Shown: positions 1-7,149 of the stretch, piece after piece
How positions within the stretch are numbered: the first letter of the stretch is position 1
Layout of the letters: each line of letters starts with the position of its first letter
NCBI GenBank assembly: GCA_949070545.1
Contig: CARTQV010000009.1
Location: forward strand, 1,423 to 16,091
Direction of reading: 5' to 3'
DNA: 14,669 bases
Source: an uncultured Candidatus Saccharibacteria bacterium
GTDB lineage: Bacteria; Patescibacteriota; Saccharimonadia; Saccharimonadales; Saccharimonadaceae
The notes under the pieces: generated by a model
Told to the model about the DNA's origin: nothing
Database searches by the model: none
Seen by the model: only the letters and a program-made list of their open reading frames with translations
Translations under genes and position numbers: made by a program

Positions 1-290
1 CTTACAGGCCGCGCAGATTTGTCGAGATAAATCACATGATCTGGCTTCGCAAGCTCCGCGTTGCTCTCGTATTCCGTTGACGTTCCATCAATTTCTGCGA
101 TCAAATTCGCCGTGTCCGCCACAAAAGTCCCCAGAGTTTTATCGATATTCCAAGTATGTTGAGTGTTGTCTCCCCAATGCGCATCCAGTTCATATTGTTG
201 GCGTAGAATCGGATATTCTGCCGGATCGACATGAAACCGCTCCTTAGTCTTTTCCTGTTCGTTTTTCACCCCTGATAACCTCTCTGACAT
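1..290 (-). CDS. Probable phosphoribosyltransferase-like protein, 5' part only
   Basis: Reading from ATG at 290 leftwards, 96 codons stay open to the window edge. The protein starts MSERLSGVKNEQEKTKERFH and reaches HVIYLDKSARPV at the edge. An LDKSARPV-type strand resembles a segment I associate with predicted phosphoribosyltransferase-like proteins of Saccharibacteria, but the diagnostic PRPP-binding loop would lie outside the window, so the function is tentative. The first 85 residues are hydrophilic, with no signal peptide or membrane segment. The start is supported by the promoter: TATAAT ends exactly 6 nt before the ATG and no Shine-Dalgarno sequence is present, so the mRNA is probably leaderless. 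The gene is divergent from the Rpf-like lipoprotein gene. That an open protein-coding gene is here is fairly sure; the name is not. Confidence 0.55.
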   Translation of the reverse strand, partial: MSERLSGVKNEQEKTKERFHVDPAEYPILRQQYELDAHWGDNTQHTWNIDKTLGTFVADTANLIAEIDGTSTEYESNAELAKPDHVIYLDKSARPV

Positions 291-296
291 ATGGCT

Positions 297-302
297 ATTA
301 TA
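297..302 (-). promoter_or_regulatory. -10 box of the leaderless gene at 290
   Basis: On the minus strand a perfect TATAAT (302 down to 297) is followed by 6 nt (AGCCAT) and then the ATG. Transcription normally begins about 7 nt after the -10 box, which is the A of the start codon. The TGn extension is absent (TAG instead), and no good -35 is seen at 17 nt. Confidence 0.6.
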
Positions 303-348
303 CTACAGAGTTCGAAAAACTACCAGAGAATCAGTTTATGCTAAAATC

Positions 349-377
349 TTGACTTTTTGCCGTTTCTTTGATATAAT
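349..377 (+). promoter_or_regulatory. Sigma-70-type promoter of the Rpf-like gene
   Basis: TTGACT (349-354) and TATAAT (372-377) are separated by 17 nt, and the -10 carries a TGA extension (369-371). Only 9 nt separate the -10 from the first ATG at 387, so the leader is 0 to 3 nt and there is no Shine-Dalgarno sequence. An additional weaker TGC-TAAAAT sits at 339-347. Confidence 0.8.
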
Positions 378-386
378 GGTATTGCA

Positions 387-1412
387 ATGATGAAATTGCA
401 ATCAAAAATTAGGAATTTTTGCTGTGCGCTAGTGCTGGTAGCGACAGGGCTGTTTTTGGCGTCCTGCCGTCTTTCCACTGGCGACTTTGTGTTTGCAGAA
501 GACGAAACGAGCGAAGTTGCTCCGCATTTTGTGACAATTTATGATGATGGTTCGAGTTTAACCGTGAAAACTTCTGCGGCAACCGTGAAAGACGTACTCG
601 AACGAGCTGGGGTCGAGCTCAGTGATTCTGATATTGTCGAACCAGCTCTCGACACTGAGACAGGCGATGCTGATTATAATATCAACATCTATCGCGCCCG
701 TCCGGCGTTAATTATTGACGGCACAAAACGATACTACATCATGACCGCAAGTTATGATCCGAAGCAAATCCTCGGCGAAGCTGGAGTGACGGTCTATGAC
801 GGTGACGAAATCAATGTAAAAATGAATGATAGTTTTCTTGAGGCTGGCGCGGTTTCGACTTATGAAATTGAACGTAATGGTGGTCGCACAATCACCGAAG
901 ATGAACCAATCGCCTATGGGACCGAAAAACGCTATGATTATAACCTCGCAAAGGGTGAGCAACATCTTGAGCAGGCTGGTGAAGATGGGCGCATGGTGCG
1001 GGTTTATGAAGTGCAATTCAAGGATAATGTAGAAGTTTCTCGCACGCTAGTTTCCGAGGAGGTCCAGCGTGAGCCAGTGCCAGAAATCATCGTCGTGGGC
1101 GCAAAAGCCTCGATTTCTCCAGAGCGCCAACAATGTGCCGAATGGGCGCGTGCAGCTGGGGTTTCGGAAGGCGATCTTTCGGTGGCGCTTGAGCTGATTT
1201 ATCATGAATCGGGTTGTCGTGTCGACGCTTCAAATCCATCTGGGGCCTATGGCATTCCGCAGGCGAAACCAGGGAACAAGATGAGCGCAATGGGCTCGGA
1301 TTGGGAGACTAATCCAGTCACGCAGATTCGTTGGATGATTGGTTATGTTAACGGTCGTTATGGCGGTTGGCAGGGGGCGATGAATTGGTGGTGGGAACAC
1401 CATTGGTATTAG
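387..1412 (+). CDS. Rpf-like cell-wall lipoprotein: DUF348, G5 and lysozyme-like domains
   Basis: This is a predicted exported peptidoglycan-cleaving protein of 341 residues with an RpfB/YabE-like architecture. Residues 1-27 form a signal peptide ending in the lipobox LASC (Cys27). Two DUF348-like units follow (about 46-83 and 105-141), then a G5-like region (about 155-239, containing the VYEVQFKDNVEVSRTLV strands). The C-terminal domain (about 247-341) is transglycosylase/lysozyme-like, with the probable catalytic Glu274 in YHESGCRVDASNPSGAYGIPQ. Mycobacterial RpfB has three DUF348 units; only two are visible here. By family knowledge it would cleave glycan strands during growth or resuscitation, or while attached to a host cell. 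The gene lies 1 nt before rsmA, matching rpfB-ksgA order in Actinobacteria and yabE near ksgA in Bacillus. Two ATGs (387 and 390) are possible starts. Confident for architecture, less so for enzymatic activity. Confidence 0.85.
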   Translation: MMKLQSKIRNFCCALVLVATGLFLASCRLSTGDFVFAEDETSEVAPHFVTIYDDGSSLTVKTSAATVKDVLERAGVELSDSDIVEPALDTETGDADYNINIYRARPALIIDGTKRYYIMTASYDPKQILGEAGVTVYDGDEINVKMNDSFLEAGAVSTYEIERNGGRTITEDEPIAYGTEKRYDYNLAKGEQHLEQAGEDGRMVRVYEVQFKDNVEVSRTLVSEEVQREPVPEIIVVGAKASISPERQQCAEWARAAGVSEGDLSVALELIYHESGCRVDASNPSGAYGIPQAKPGNKMSAMGSDWETNPVTQIRWMIGYVNGRYGGWQGAMNWWWEHHWY

Positions 1413-1413
1413 T

Positions 1414-2175
1414 ATGAAAAATAACAAGTCGCTTGGTCAGCATTGGCTAAAGAATCGTACCATTCTGAATAAGATTGCTGAGCTCGGAGCGATTGATGAA
1501 AAGGCAGTTTGCCTTGAAATTGGCCCAGGGCTTGGGACTTTGACTTCGAGTCTTTTGAAACGATTCTCGAAAGTCGTTGCTGTGGAATATGATGCACGTT
1601 TGGCGGAGAATCTCCCACGCTCTTTTCCGAACACGAATCTCGAAGTTGTCCATGGCGATATTTTGCAGGTTGATATCGGGAAATTGGCCGGGAATAATTA
1701 TGTGGTAGTTGGGAATATTCCATATTACATCACGTCGCCAATTATCCGTAAGTTACTCGAAACCACGTCGAAGCCAAAGAAAATCGTCCTTCTGGTGCAG
1801 AAAGAAGTCGCTCAGCGCGTAGCAGCTGAGCCAGGAAAACATTCCTGGCTTTCGGTCATGACCCAGAATCAGGCTGCCGCCGAGCTCGGCCCCGTAGTTC
1901 CTGCGCGTGAGTTCACTCCGCCTCCGAAAGTAGATAGTCAAGTTTTGGTCTTGACTCCGCATAGCGAAAAAGTTCTGTCGCCGGCAGCATTAGCTCTGGC
2001 GAAAAGAGGCTTTTCTAGCCCGCGCAAAAAGTTAGCGCATAACCTCGCAATCAGCGAAATTTCTAAGGAACAGTGGCAACAGATTTTGCAGGATAATCAG
2101 ATTAATCCAGACGTGAGAGCGGAGGATTTAGATCTTCTCGACTGGGAAGAATTAGTAACATCTCAGAAAAGCTAA
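1414..2175 (+). CDS. rsmA: 16S rRNA (adenine1518-N6/adenine1519-N6) dimethyltransferase RsmA
   Basis: RsmA (KsgA) dimethylates two adjacent adenines in helix 45 of 16S rRNA late in small-subunit assembly, using S-adenosylmethionine. The 253-residue protein is slightly shorter than the usual 265-275. Visible motifs are SLGQHWL (6-12, family SLGQNFL), the SAM loop EIGPGLG (35-41), the acidic VEYD (57-60), GDIL (81-84) and the catalytic NIPYYITSP (101-109). Further family signatures are FTPPPKVDS (167-175) and GFSSPRKKL (199-207) in the C-terminal domain. The ATG is 1 nt after the stop of the Rpf-like gene and has no clear Shine-Dalgarno sequence, so translation is probably coupled to the upstream gene. 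No convincing terminator follows; the next promoter starts 9 nt after the stop. Confidence 0.97.
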   Translation: MKNNKSLGQHWLKNRTILNKIAELGAIDEKAVCLEIGPGLGTLTSSLLKRFSKVVAVEYDARLAENLPRSFPNTNLEVVHGDILQVDIGKLAGNNYVVVGNIPYYITSPIIRKLLETTSKPKKIVLLVQKEVAQRVAAEPGKHSWLSVMTQNQAAAELGPVVPAREFTPPPKVDSQVLVLTPHSEKVLSPAALALAKRGFSSPRKKLAHNLAISEISKEQWQQILQDNQINPDVRAEDLDLLDWEELVTSQKS

Positions 2176-2183
2176 AAAAGTGC

Positions 2184-2212
2184 TTGCATTTTCTAAACAT
2201 AAGCGTTAGAAT
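2184..2212 (+). promoter_or_regulatory. Promoter of the Pro/Ala-rich membrane protein gene
   Basis: TTGCAT (2184-2189) and TAGAAT (2207-2212) are spaced by 17 nt. The following AT-rich leader of about 57 nt ends in the Shine-Dalgarno AGGGAGG (2266-2272), 4 nt before the ATG. This contrasts with the leaderless genes nearby. Confidence 0.65.
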
Positions 2213-2276
2213 AAAAACAACATTAGGTATTAATTAAAAAACAAAATTAATAAAACACAGGCAAAAGGGAGGCACA

Positions 2277-3359
2277 ATGAACCCTGAAGACAACAACCCA
2301 TTAATAAACCCAGGCGCTCCGAATCTTGGTATGCCAGCAGATCCGGTCGATCCGATAAATAGCGTTCCTTCACCGACGGCACCGTTAGCGACGAATCCAA
2401 TGGATCCGATGGCTGGAAGCCCAGCTTCAGATACGACGACTGGTGCGAACCAGAATATGGGAATTGAAAATACAATTGAAGAGCCACTTGTGCCAGCGGC
2501 TCCAGTTCCTGGTTCGATCGGTAGCGTTACTTCCGTCCCGCCAGTCGATCCTGCTACTACTCCTGCGCCTTTTGCGCCTGCTGGTCCAACACAGGCAGCA
2601 CCTGCTATGCCTGATCAGGCTGCGCAAGCTCCCTATAACCCCTTTGCTCAACCCGCCGCACAAGCTGGTGTTGAAAATCCGGCTCCCGCTCCAGCCGTTG
2701 GATTGAACGGCGCACCAGCTCCAGCTGCTCCAGCTGCTCCAGCGACCGCGCCTACAACGCCTCCACCCGTTCAGCCGACTAACGCTCCGAAATCTGCCAA
2801 ATCTGCGGTGAGGATGAGCCCCATGATCATCGTGCTGGCAATTGTTGCAGTCCTCGGCGTAGTTATGGCGATTATCTTCGCTGCACTCTATATCGGCGCG
2901 AAAAATGATCAGAAGGTCGTTTACGTCCCGTCGACGGCTGACGATACCGCTAACGCTGCGGTTGAAGTTCTAAGTTGCTCGCGCGAAAATGATTTTAACT
3001 ATCTGATTGGCTACGACCACGAAGTGATTGGTTCGCAGGATGTAATGTTGAATTATACTGGCGATAAGTTAGATTCAATTGCGCTGAGTGCTAGTGCTAC
3101 TTTCGACAACGAAAGTGATGCGAACGTCGCGAAAGATAATTATGCCAATGCTGCAGTAATTCGCGAGTCAATGACCGCTAATTATCAAGTTGAAGGTAGC
3201 ACGATGACAGCTGGTTTCGGGGTCGCGGATGGAAATACTTTGTCCGATGTTGATGCAGCTGCGATTATTTATGGTGATGGCACTGAGGGGGCAGATTTGT
3301 CGCTCCCAGCCGTTCAGGCACACTATGAATCTATCGGCTATACTTGTACTCAAGAATAG
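2277..3359 (+). CDS. Pro/Ala-rich single-pass membrane protein of unknown function
   Basis: I do not recognise a named family for this 360-residue protein. Residues 1-175 are low complexity, rich in Pro, Ala, Asn and Thr, with repeated PAAPAAPA-type runs and no charge clusters. A short basic stretch (KSAKSAVR, about 172-179) precedes one strong membrane helix (about 182-207), so the Pro/Ala tail is probably cytoplasmic and the C-terminus outside. The C-terminal 140 residues are folded-looking, with alternating beta and alpha character and two cysteines (in VLSCSREN and GYTCTQE) that could form a disulfide outside the cell. Shine-Dalgarno AGGGAGG sets the start. The gene has its own promoter and terminator, so it is a one-gene transcript. 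The design resembles cytoplasmic Pro-rich tail plus external sensor or ligand-binding domain, but that is inference. Confidence 0.8.
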   Translation: MNPEDNNPLINPGAPNLGMPADPVDPINSVPSPTAPLATNPMDPMAGSPASDTTTGANQNMGIENTIEEPLVPAAPVPGSIGSVTSVPPVDPATTPAPFAPAGPTQAAPAMPDQAAQAPYNPFAQPAAQAGVENPAPAPAVGLNGAPAPAAPAAPATAPTTPPPVQPTNAPKSAKSAVRMSPMIIVLAIVAVLGVVMAIIFAALYIGAKNDQKVVYVPSTADDTANAAVEVLSCSRENDFNYLIGYDHEVIGSQDVMLNYTGDKLDSIALSASATFDNESDANVAKDNYANAAVIRESMTANYQVEGSTMTAGFGVADGNTLSDVDAAAIIYGDGTEGADLSLPAVQAHYESIGYTCTQE

Positions 3360-3371
3360 AATAAAGCCACT

Positions 3372-3394
3372 AAAGCCTCGTTTTGCGAGGCTTT
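3372..3394 (+). terminator. Rho-independent terminator after the Pro/Ala-rich gene
   Basis: AAAGCCTCG (3372-3380) pairs perfectly with CGAGGCTTT (3386-3394) around a 5-nt loop and runs into a T tract (3392-3396). It lies 12 nt after the stop codon. The T tract ends 4 nt before the metG -10 box. Confidence 0.9.
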
Positions 3395-3397
3395 TTG

Positions 3398-3406
3398 TGC
3401 TATAAT
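3398..3406 (+). promoter_or_regulatory. Extended -10 promoter of metG
   Basis: TGCTATAAT (3398-3406) is a perfect extended -10. The usual -35 position falls inside the preceding terminator and is poor. The metG ATG is 9 nt after the box, leaving almost no leader and no Shine-Dalgarno sequence. Confidence 0.75.
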
Positions 3407-3415
3407 ATATATGTT

Positions 3416-4834
3416 ATGTCAAAAGTCTATCTCTGCACTGCAATTCCTTATGTGAACGGCAATCCTCATATCGGACATGCCATGGATTATCTTTTAGCGG
3501 ATGTTTATGCGCGTTTTCGATGTGGTTTAGGTGATGATGTACGTCTCCAAGTTGGCACTGACGAGCATGGCAACAAAGTTTTTAGTACCGCATCGAAGAA
3601 TGGTCTTTCTGTCGAGGCATATGCTGCTGAGAACTCTAAGAAGTTTCAAGATTTTGTAAACAAACTAAACATTAGCTACACCGACACCATTCGCACAACC
3701 GATCCTGATCACGTGCGTCGTTGTCAGGAAATTTGGCGACAGCTTGAACCACATATTTATGCTGCAGATTATGATGGATGGTATTGTGAAGGTTGTGAGC
3801 GTTTCGTCACGCAGAAAGAATATGACGAAAATAATGGGATTTGTCCCGATCACCAAAAACCCTATGAGAAGCTTACAGAAAAAAATTATTATCTGCGTAT
3901 CGCCGATTTTAAAGATAATATTCGCACTCAGATTGAAAATAATAAAATGCAGATTTTGCCTGAGTTTCGCAAGCAGGAGGTATTGAAGTTGCTTGAAGAT
4001 GCACCCGATATTTCGATTTCGCGTCCGCGCAAGCAGTTGAGTTGGGGGGTTTCCGTTCCAGGAGATGATGACCAAGTCATGTATGTCTGGCTCGACGCCC
4101 TGAGTAACTATATTACTATATTGGGCTATCCTGACCAGGATATTTCTGAATGGTGGCCTGCAAACGCTCAGTTCGTTGGAAAAGATATCTTGCGTTTCCA
4201 TACGATTACTTGGCCAGCGATTTTGCTCGGACTAGGCTTACCTTTGCCACAAAGAATTGTTTCGCATGGACACGTTCTGGCGGATGGCCAAAAAATGAGC
4301 AAAAGTATCGGCAACGTCGTCGACCCAGTCGAAGTGATTGAAAAACATGGCCTCGACGCTTTTCGCTATTTCTTTCTACGCCATGTCGATACATTTGCTG
4401 ACTCTGATTTTACTTGGGAAAAGTTTGAAGATTCTTATAACCACGAACTTGCGGATGATTTGGGCAATCTTATCCAACGCCTCGCGACATTATGCCAGAA
4501 AAATAAGATTCATGGACGTACCTGGAAGAGCGATCTTGCACCAGAGTATTTGCAGCTGATGGGAGATTTTGAATTCTCGAAGGCCTTTGATTATGCCTGG
4601 CACAAAGTTCAGGATTTAAATAAAGCGATTGACATGGCGAAACCATGGGAATTAGCAAAAAATGGCGAAGTTGAGAAAGTCAGACAGGTGTTAGATGAGC
4701 TAGTTAACGGGTTGCTGGAAGTTGCTGAGCTGCTCACGCCGTTTTTGCCTGGAACGGCAGGGAAGATTATTGAATTGTTCCAGACTCAAGAAGTCATCTC
4801 CCCTCTAGAGACGCCAATGTTCCCAAAAAGATAA
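3416..4834 (+). CDS. metG: Methionyl-tRNA synthetase, short form
   Basis: The enzyme charges tRNA-Met with methionine in the cytosol. The 472-residue protein has the class I motifs HIGH (18-21) and KMSKS (293-297). A single zinc knuckle in the connective peptide is formed by Cys124, Cys127, Cys143 and, unusually, His146 (CEGC...CPDH) where a fourth Cys is common. The anticodon-binding helical domain follows from about residue 340. The C-terminal EMAP-like tRNA-binding domain of longer MetRS proteins is absent. The frame is open upstream to a TTG at 3383, but that codon lies in the terminator loop and upstream of the -10 box. ATG 3416 is therefore the start and gives a normal N-terminus (MSKVYLCTAIPYVNG). 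The gene converges on the LTA-synthase-like gene. Confidence 0.97.
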   Translation: MSKVYLCTAIPYVNGNPHIGHAMDYLLADVYARFRCGLGDDVRLQVGTDEHGNKVFSTASKNGLSVEAYAAENSKKFQDFVNKLNISYTDTIRTTDPDHVRRCQEIWRQLEPHIYAADYDGWYCEGCERFVTQKEYDENNGICPDHQKPYEKLTEKNYYLRIADFKDNIRTQIENNKMQILPEFRKQEVLKLLEDAPDISISRPRKQLSWGVSVPGDDDQVMYVWLDALSNYITILGYPDQDISEWWPANAQFVGKDILRFHTITWPAILLGLGLPLPQRIVSHGHVLADGQKMSKSIGNVVDPVEVIEKHGLDAFRYFFLRHVDTFADSDFTWEKFEDSYNHELADDLGNLIQRLATLCQKNKIHGRTWKSDLAPEYLQLMGDFEFSKAFDYAWHKVQDLNKAIDMAKPWELAKNGEVEKVRQVLDELVNGLLEVAELLTPFLPGTAGKIIELFQTQEVISPLETPMFPKR

Positions 4835-4897
4835 AGCAGAAGATAGCGGACGCAGTAGCTGAACTGTGCCCTCCACACGCTGCACCCCCTACTCTCG
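4835..4897. other. Convergent spacer between metG and the LTA-synthase-like gene
   Basis: This 63-nt gap separates two convergent stop codons. It is relatively C-rich, with a weak CAGT/ACTG pairing around 4851-4866 but no hairpin with a T tract on either strand. How the two opposing transcripts end is not evident. Confidence 0.5.
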
Positions 4898-7075
4898 CTA
4901 CCTGTCTTCTTGTACCAATTTCCCCCAATAATTCTTTCCGCCAATCAAGTCATAGCTAAGAAGTTCATATTCTTTCAAAACTTCCGATTCCTCTAGCTCC
5001 CCTTCTTGATAACTATTCGCTAAAATCGCACTATCTAAATTATTACAAACCTCCGTCGTTAAGTACGCTAGCACCGGCTTTTCGACCCCGAGCACATCGT
5101 ACAGAATATTCGACAAACAGTTCGGTGTCACGGTCGGTAAGTCTACGCCTTTCGTCGGGAACTCGAACCCGAGTTGTTTGTTCCATTCGGCAACTTCTTT
5201 TTCTGTGAACAAATCATCAAGTTCGAAATTCGCATAGATGAAATATGGCGTAAGGTGCGTTAGGTCTCTGAGTCGTTTATCATCCGATTCGGCATAGTCA
5301 TTCAGAACTCCTGCCGCATGGTCCCCATACCACAGCATCACAGTCTTACCTTCTAGTTTATCTAACCCTTCGATAAACTCACCAAGGTATTCATCAGCGT
5401 GGTTCAGGCTTTCGAAGTAATGCTCAACTAAACTCCAGTTTGTTATGGAATCGTCAACTATTTTAAAATGCAATTCTGGATATTTGGCAGTATCTTGTGG
5501 TGTGTGGTTTTGCATCGTGACCAAAGAAATGAAATTCTTTTCACTGCTCTGTTGCCTGAGGATACTCAACGTTTCTTGATATATTGATTTGTCGTTAATA
5601 TATTCACTTTCGTTATCATGATGGTTATACACCATTCCGCTAGCGTCTCTAAAATCGTCAAACAACATATTTTGATACACAAAATTGCGCTTATAGAACG
5701 TTCCACCATAAGAATGTATTGCTTGAGTTGTGAAGTGATGATCTTTTGCAAAGCTTGTCATGCCTGGAATATAATCTACTTTTGCCAAAGAAGTAACATA
5801 TGGCGTTGTATCAACCCATGCGTTAGACAGCCCAGTAAAGACCTCAAATTCGACATTAGCTGTTCCGCCACCGTATTCAGGTGAATACATATATCCACTC
5901 GGGTAGTCTCGGAACAACTTATTTAAAACCGGCTGAACATCTCCACCACTGTGAGAATAACGTTCATTTATAATGTTTGGATCATATGAACTTTCGCTCA
6001 ATACAACAACTAAGTTATCAATAGCCTCACTAAGCGGTCTTCTTTTCGTGTCAGAATTTTTAATTTTGCTATATTTTTTGTAAATTTTTGCTATTTTCTC
6101 TTGGCTATATTCGTTTGGCGCCTCCGTATGTAGTGAAGAAAGGTTATATAGGAACCCCACAAGAAAGCCATTTCTGTCGTAAGTTTCCTGTTGTGACCAA
6201 TTTACAATGTCGATGCTTTCTTGCACCCAATCAAAGTCATACTCTGTCGACGCATGCCACACCACTGGTGACGCTAAAAGTACCAAGGCCGTCAAAGAGA
6301 CTCCACCGAGAGCCAGCCTCGGTAACAGCGCCATCTTGTCCCACAATTCTAGACCGCATTTACTTCTGCCGATCAATCTTCGCAAAAAATGTTCCAACAA
6401 ACAACAGCCAATCAGTAAAAACACTATTCCAATCACCAATGTCGTCACATCGCCACTATCGACAAAGCTCTCCATCCCTCCGAGCTCGTCGGCCATCAAC
6501 AAATCCTCTGGTAGAAGCGGCACGTTACGCACAGCAGTCTTTTGGATATTAGCATATCCGAGAGCGCCCGCCAGTGAAAAAACAATTCCCATCGCTAAGA
6601 ACGGCCGCCACAAAAACGCTGCAATTGTTGTTGTGAATAGAAGTATTACTAGGCAACTATAATAAAAAATCCCAGATCTTTCGATGATAAATTCTGTTAG
6701 CTTTTCATTATCATTATTAAATCCCTTCCACAAGATAAACCAAGTACAAATAATCGAAAAAACGACTAGCAGCATAATCGAAAGTAGTACTCTTAAAACC
6801 CCTGGCATCGCATGCCTAAAGCGTCGCGCTTTTGGGCTTTCAAGCTTCTCTGGAACCGAACTTTCGGTTTCATTTTTTGTGCTATTACGCTCTTCCCTGG
6901 GCTCAGTTTTAGTCTGAACAACTTTCTTGCTATCTGACTTTTTCGTCCCAGCTCCATCAACCTTTCTCGGCAGACGTTTAACTGCTATATCTTGACGGGT
7001 ATGATCCGACTTTTTTGATTTCGTGTCTTCTTTTTCTCGAGTTGAACTTTTCCGTTCAACATGCTTCTTTGCCAT
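4898..7075 (-). CDS. LTA-synthase/sulfatase-family membrane phosphotransferase-like protein
   Basis: The protein is 725 residues from the second in-frame ATG (7075). The first ATG (7081) touches the TATAAT box, so it cannot be preceded by a normal transcription start. Residues 1-90 are a highly charged Lys/Glu/Ser-rich tail, probably cytoplasmic and disordered. Five membrane helices follow (about 95-117, 136-153, 156-173, 210-229 and 250-270), as in LtaS. The external alkaline-phosphatase-fold domain spans about 350-680. Visible candidate active-site residues are Glu361 in VVLSESSYDP, Thr405 in YGGGTANVEFE, His524 in MQNHTP and Asp585-His586 in WYGDHA. In the family the Thr forms a glycerophosphate intermediate and the metal is Mn2+. 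By homology it would move glycerolphosphate or a similar group onto an envelope polymer; the real acceptor is unknown. It is confident as a family member, not as a true LTA synthase. Confidence 0.88.
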   Translation of the reverse strand: MAKKHVERKSSTREKEDTKSKKSDHTRQDIAVKRLPRKVDGAGTKKSDSKKVVQTKTEPREERNSTKNETESSVPEKLESPKARRFRHAMPGVLRVLLSIMLLVVFSIICTWFILWKGFNNDNEKLTEFIIERSGIFYYSCLVILLFTTTIAAFLWRPFLAMGIVFSLAGALGYANIQKTAVRNVPLLPEDLLMADELGGMESFVDSGDVTTLVIGIVFLLIGCCLLEHFLRRLIGRSKCGLELWDKMALLPRLALGGVSLTALVLLASPVVWHASTEYDFDWVQESIDIVNWSQQETYDRNGFLVGFLYNLSSLHTEAPNEYSQEKIAKIYKKYSKIKNSDTKRRPLSEAIDNLVVVLSESSYDPNIINERYSHSGGDVQPVLNKLFRDYPSGYMYSPEYGGGTANVEFEVFTGLSNAWVDTTPYVTSLAKVDYIPGMTSFAKDHHFTTQAIHSYGGTFYKRNFVYQNMLFDDFRDASGMVYNHHDNESEYINDKSIYQETLSILRQQSSEKNFISLVTMQNHTPQDTAKYPELHFKIVDDSITNWSLVEHYFESLNHADEYLGEFIEGLDKLEGKTVMLWYGDHAAGVLNDYAESDDKRLRDLTHLTPYFIYANFELDDLFTEKEVAEWNKQLGFEFPTKGVDLPTVTPNCLSNILYDVLGVEKPVLAYLTTEVCNNLDSAILANSYQEGELEESEVLKEYELLSYDLIGGKNYWGKLVQEDR

Positions 7076-7081
7076 AAACAT

Positions 7082-7090
7082 ATTATATCA
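7082..7090 (-). promoter_or_regulatory. Extended -10 promoter of the LTA-synthase-like gene
   Basis: On the minus strand TGATATAAT occupies 7090 down to 7082. Six nt (ATGTTT) separate it from ATG 7075, placing the expected transcription start on the start codon. No -35 match is seen (TGCGGA at 17 nt), and no Shine-Dalgarno sequence. Confidence 0.75.
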
Positions 7091-7127
7091 CACAAAAGTG
7101 GCACTCCGCATAAACGAAGTGCCACTT
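7091..7127 (-). terminator. Rho-independent terminator after the aquaporin-like gene
   Basis: A perfect 10-bp stem is formed by 7118-7127 with 7096-7105 (AAGTGGCACT and AGTGCCACTT), with a 12-nt loop. On the minus strand it continues as TTTTGTGTG into the extended -10 of the next gene. It lies 22 nt after the aquaporin stop codon. Confidence 0.85.
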
Positions 7128-7149
7128 CCTAAACTCGAGGGCTTAAGTC

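Noticed and set aside
3383..3415. Upstream TTG extension of metG (11 extra residues)
   Set aside because: The TTG is in the terminator loop and upstream of the -10 box, so it would not be on the metG transcript.
3665..4201. 178-codon minus-strand open frame opposite metG
   Set aside because: It lies wholly within metG, whose motifs are unambiguous, and has no recognisable protein features or start signals.
4840..4900. Possible bidirectional terminator between convergent genes
   Set aside because: Only a 4-bp pairing is visible and no T tract follows on either strand.
5566..6917. Open frames on the plus strand opposite the LTA-synthase-like gene (up to about 150 codons)
   Set aside because: They are antisense to a gene with clear family motifs, and their translations show no domain, ribosome binding site or promoter.
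7076..7081. Upstream ATG of the LTA-synthase-like gene
   Set aside because: This ATG immediately follows the TATAAT box, too close for it to be transcribed; the next ATG at 7075 is 6 nt after the box, as in other genes here.
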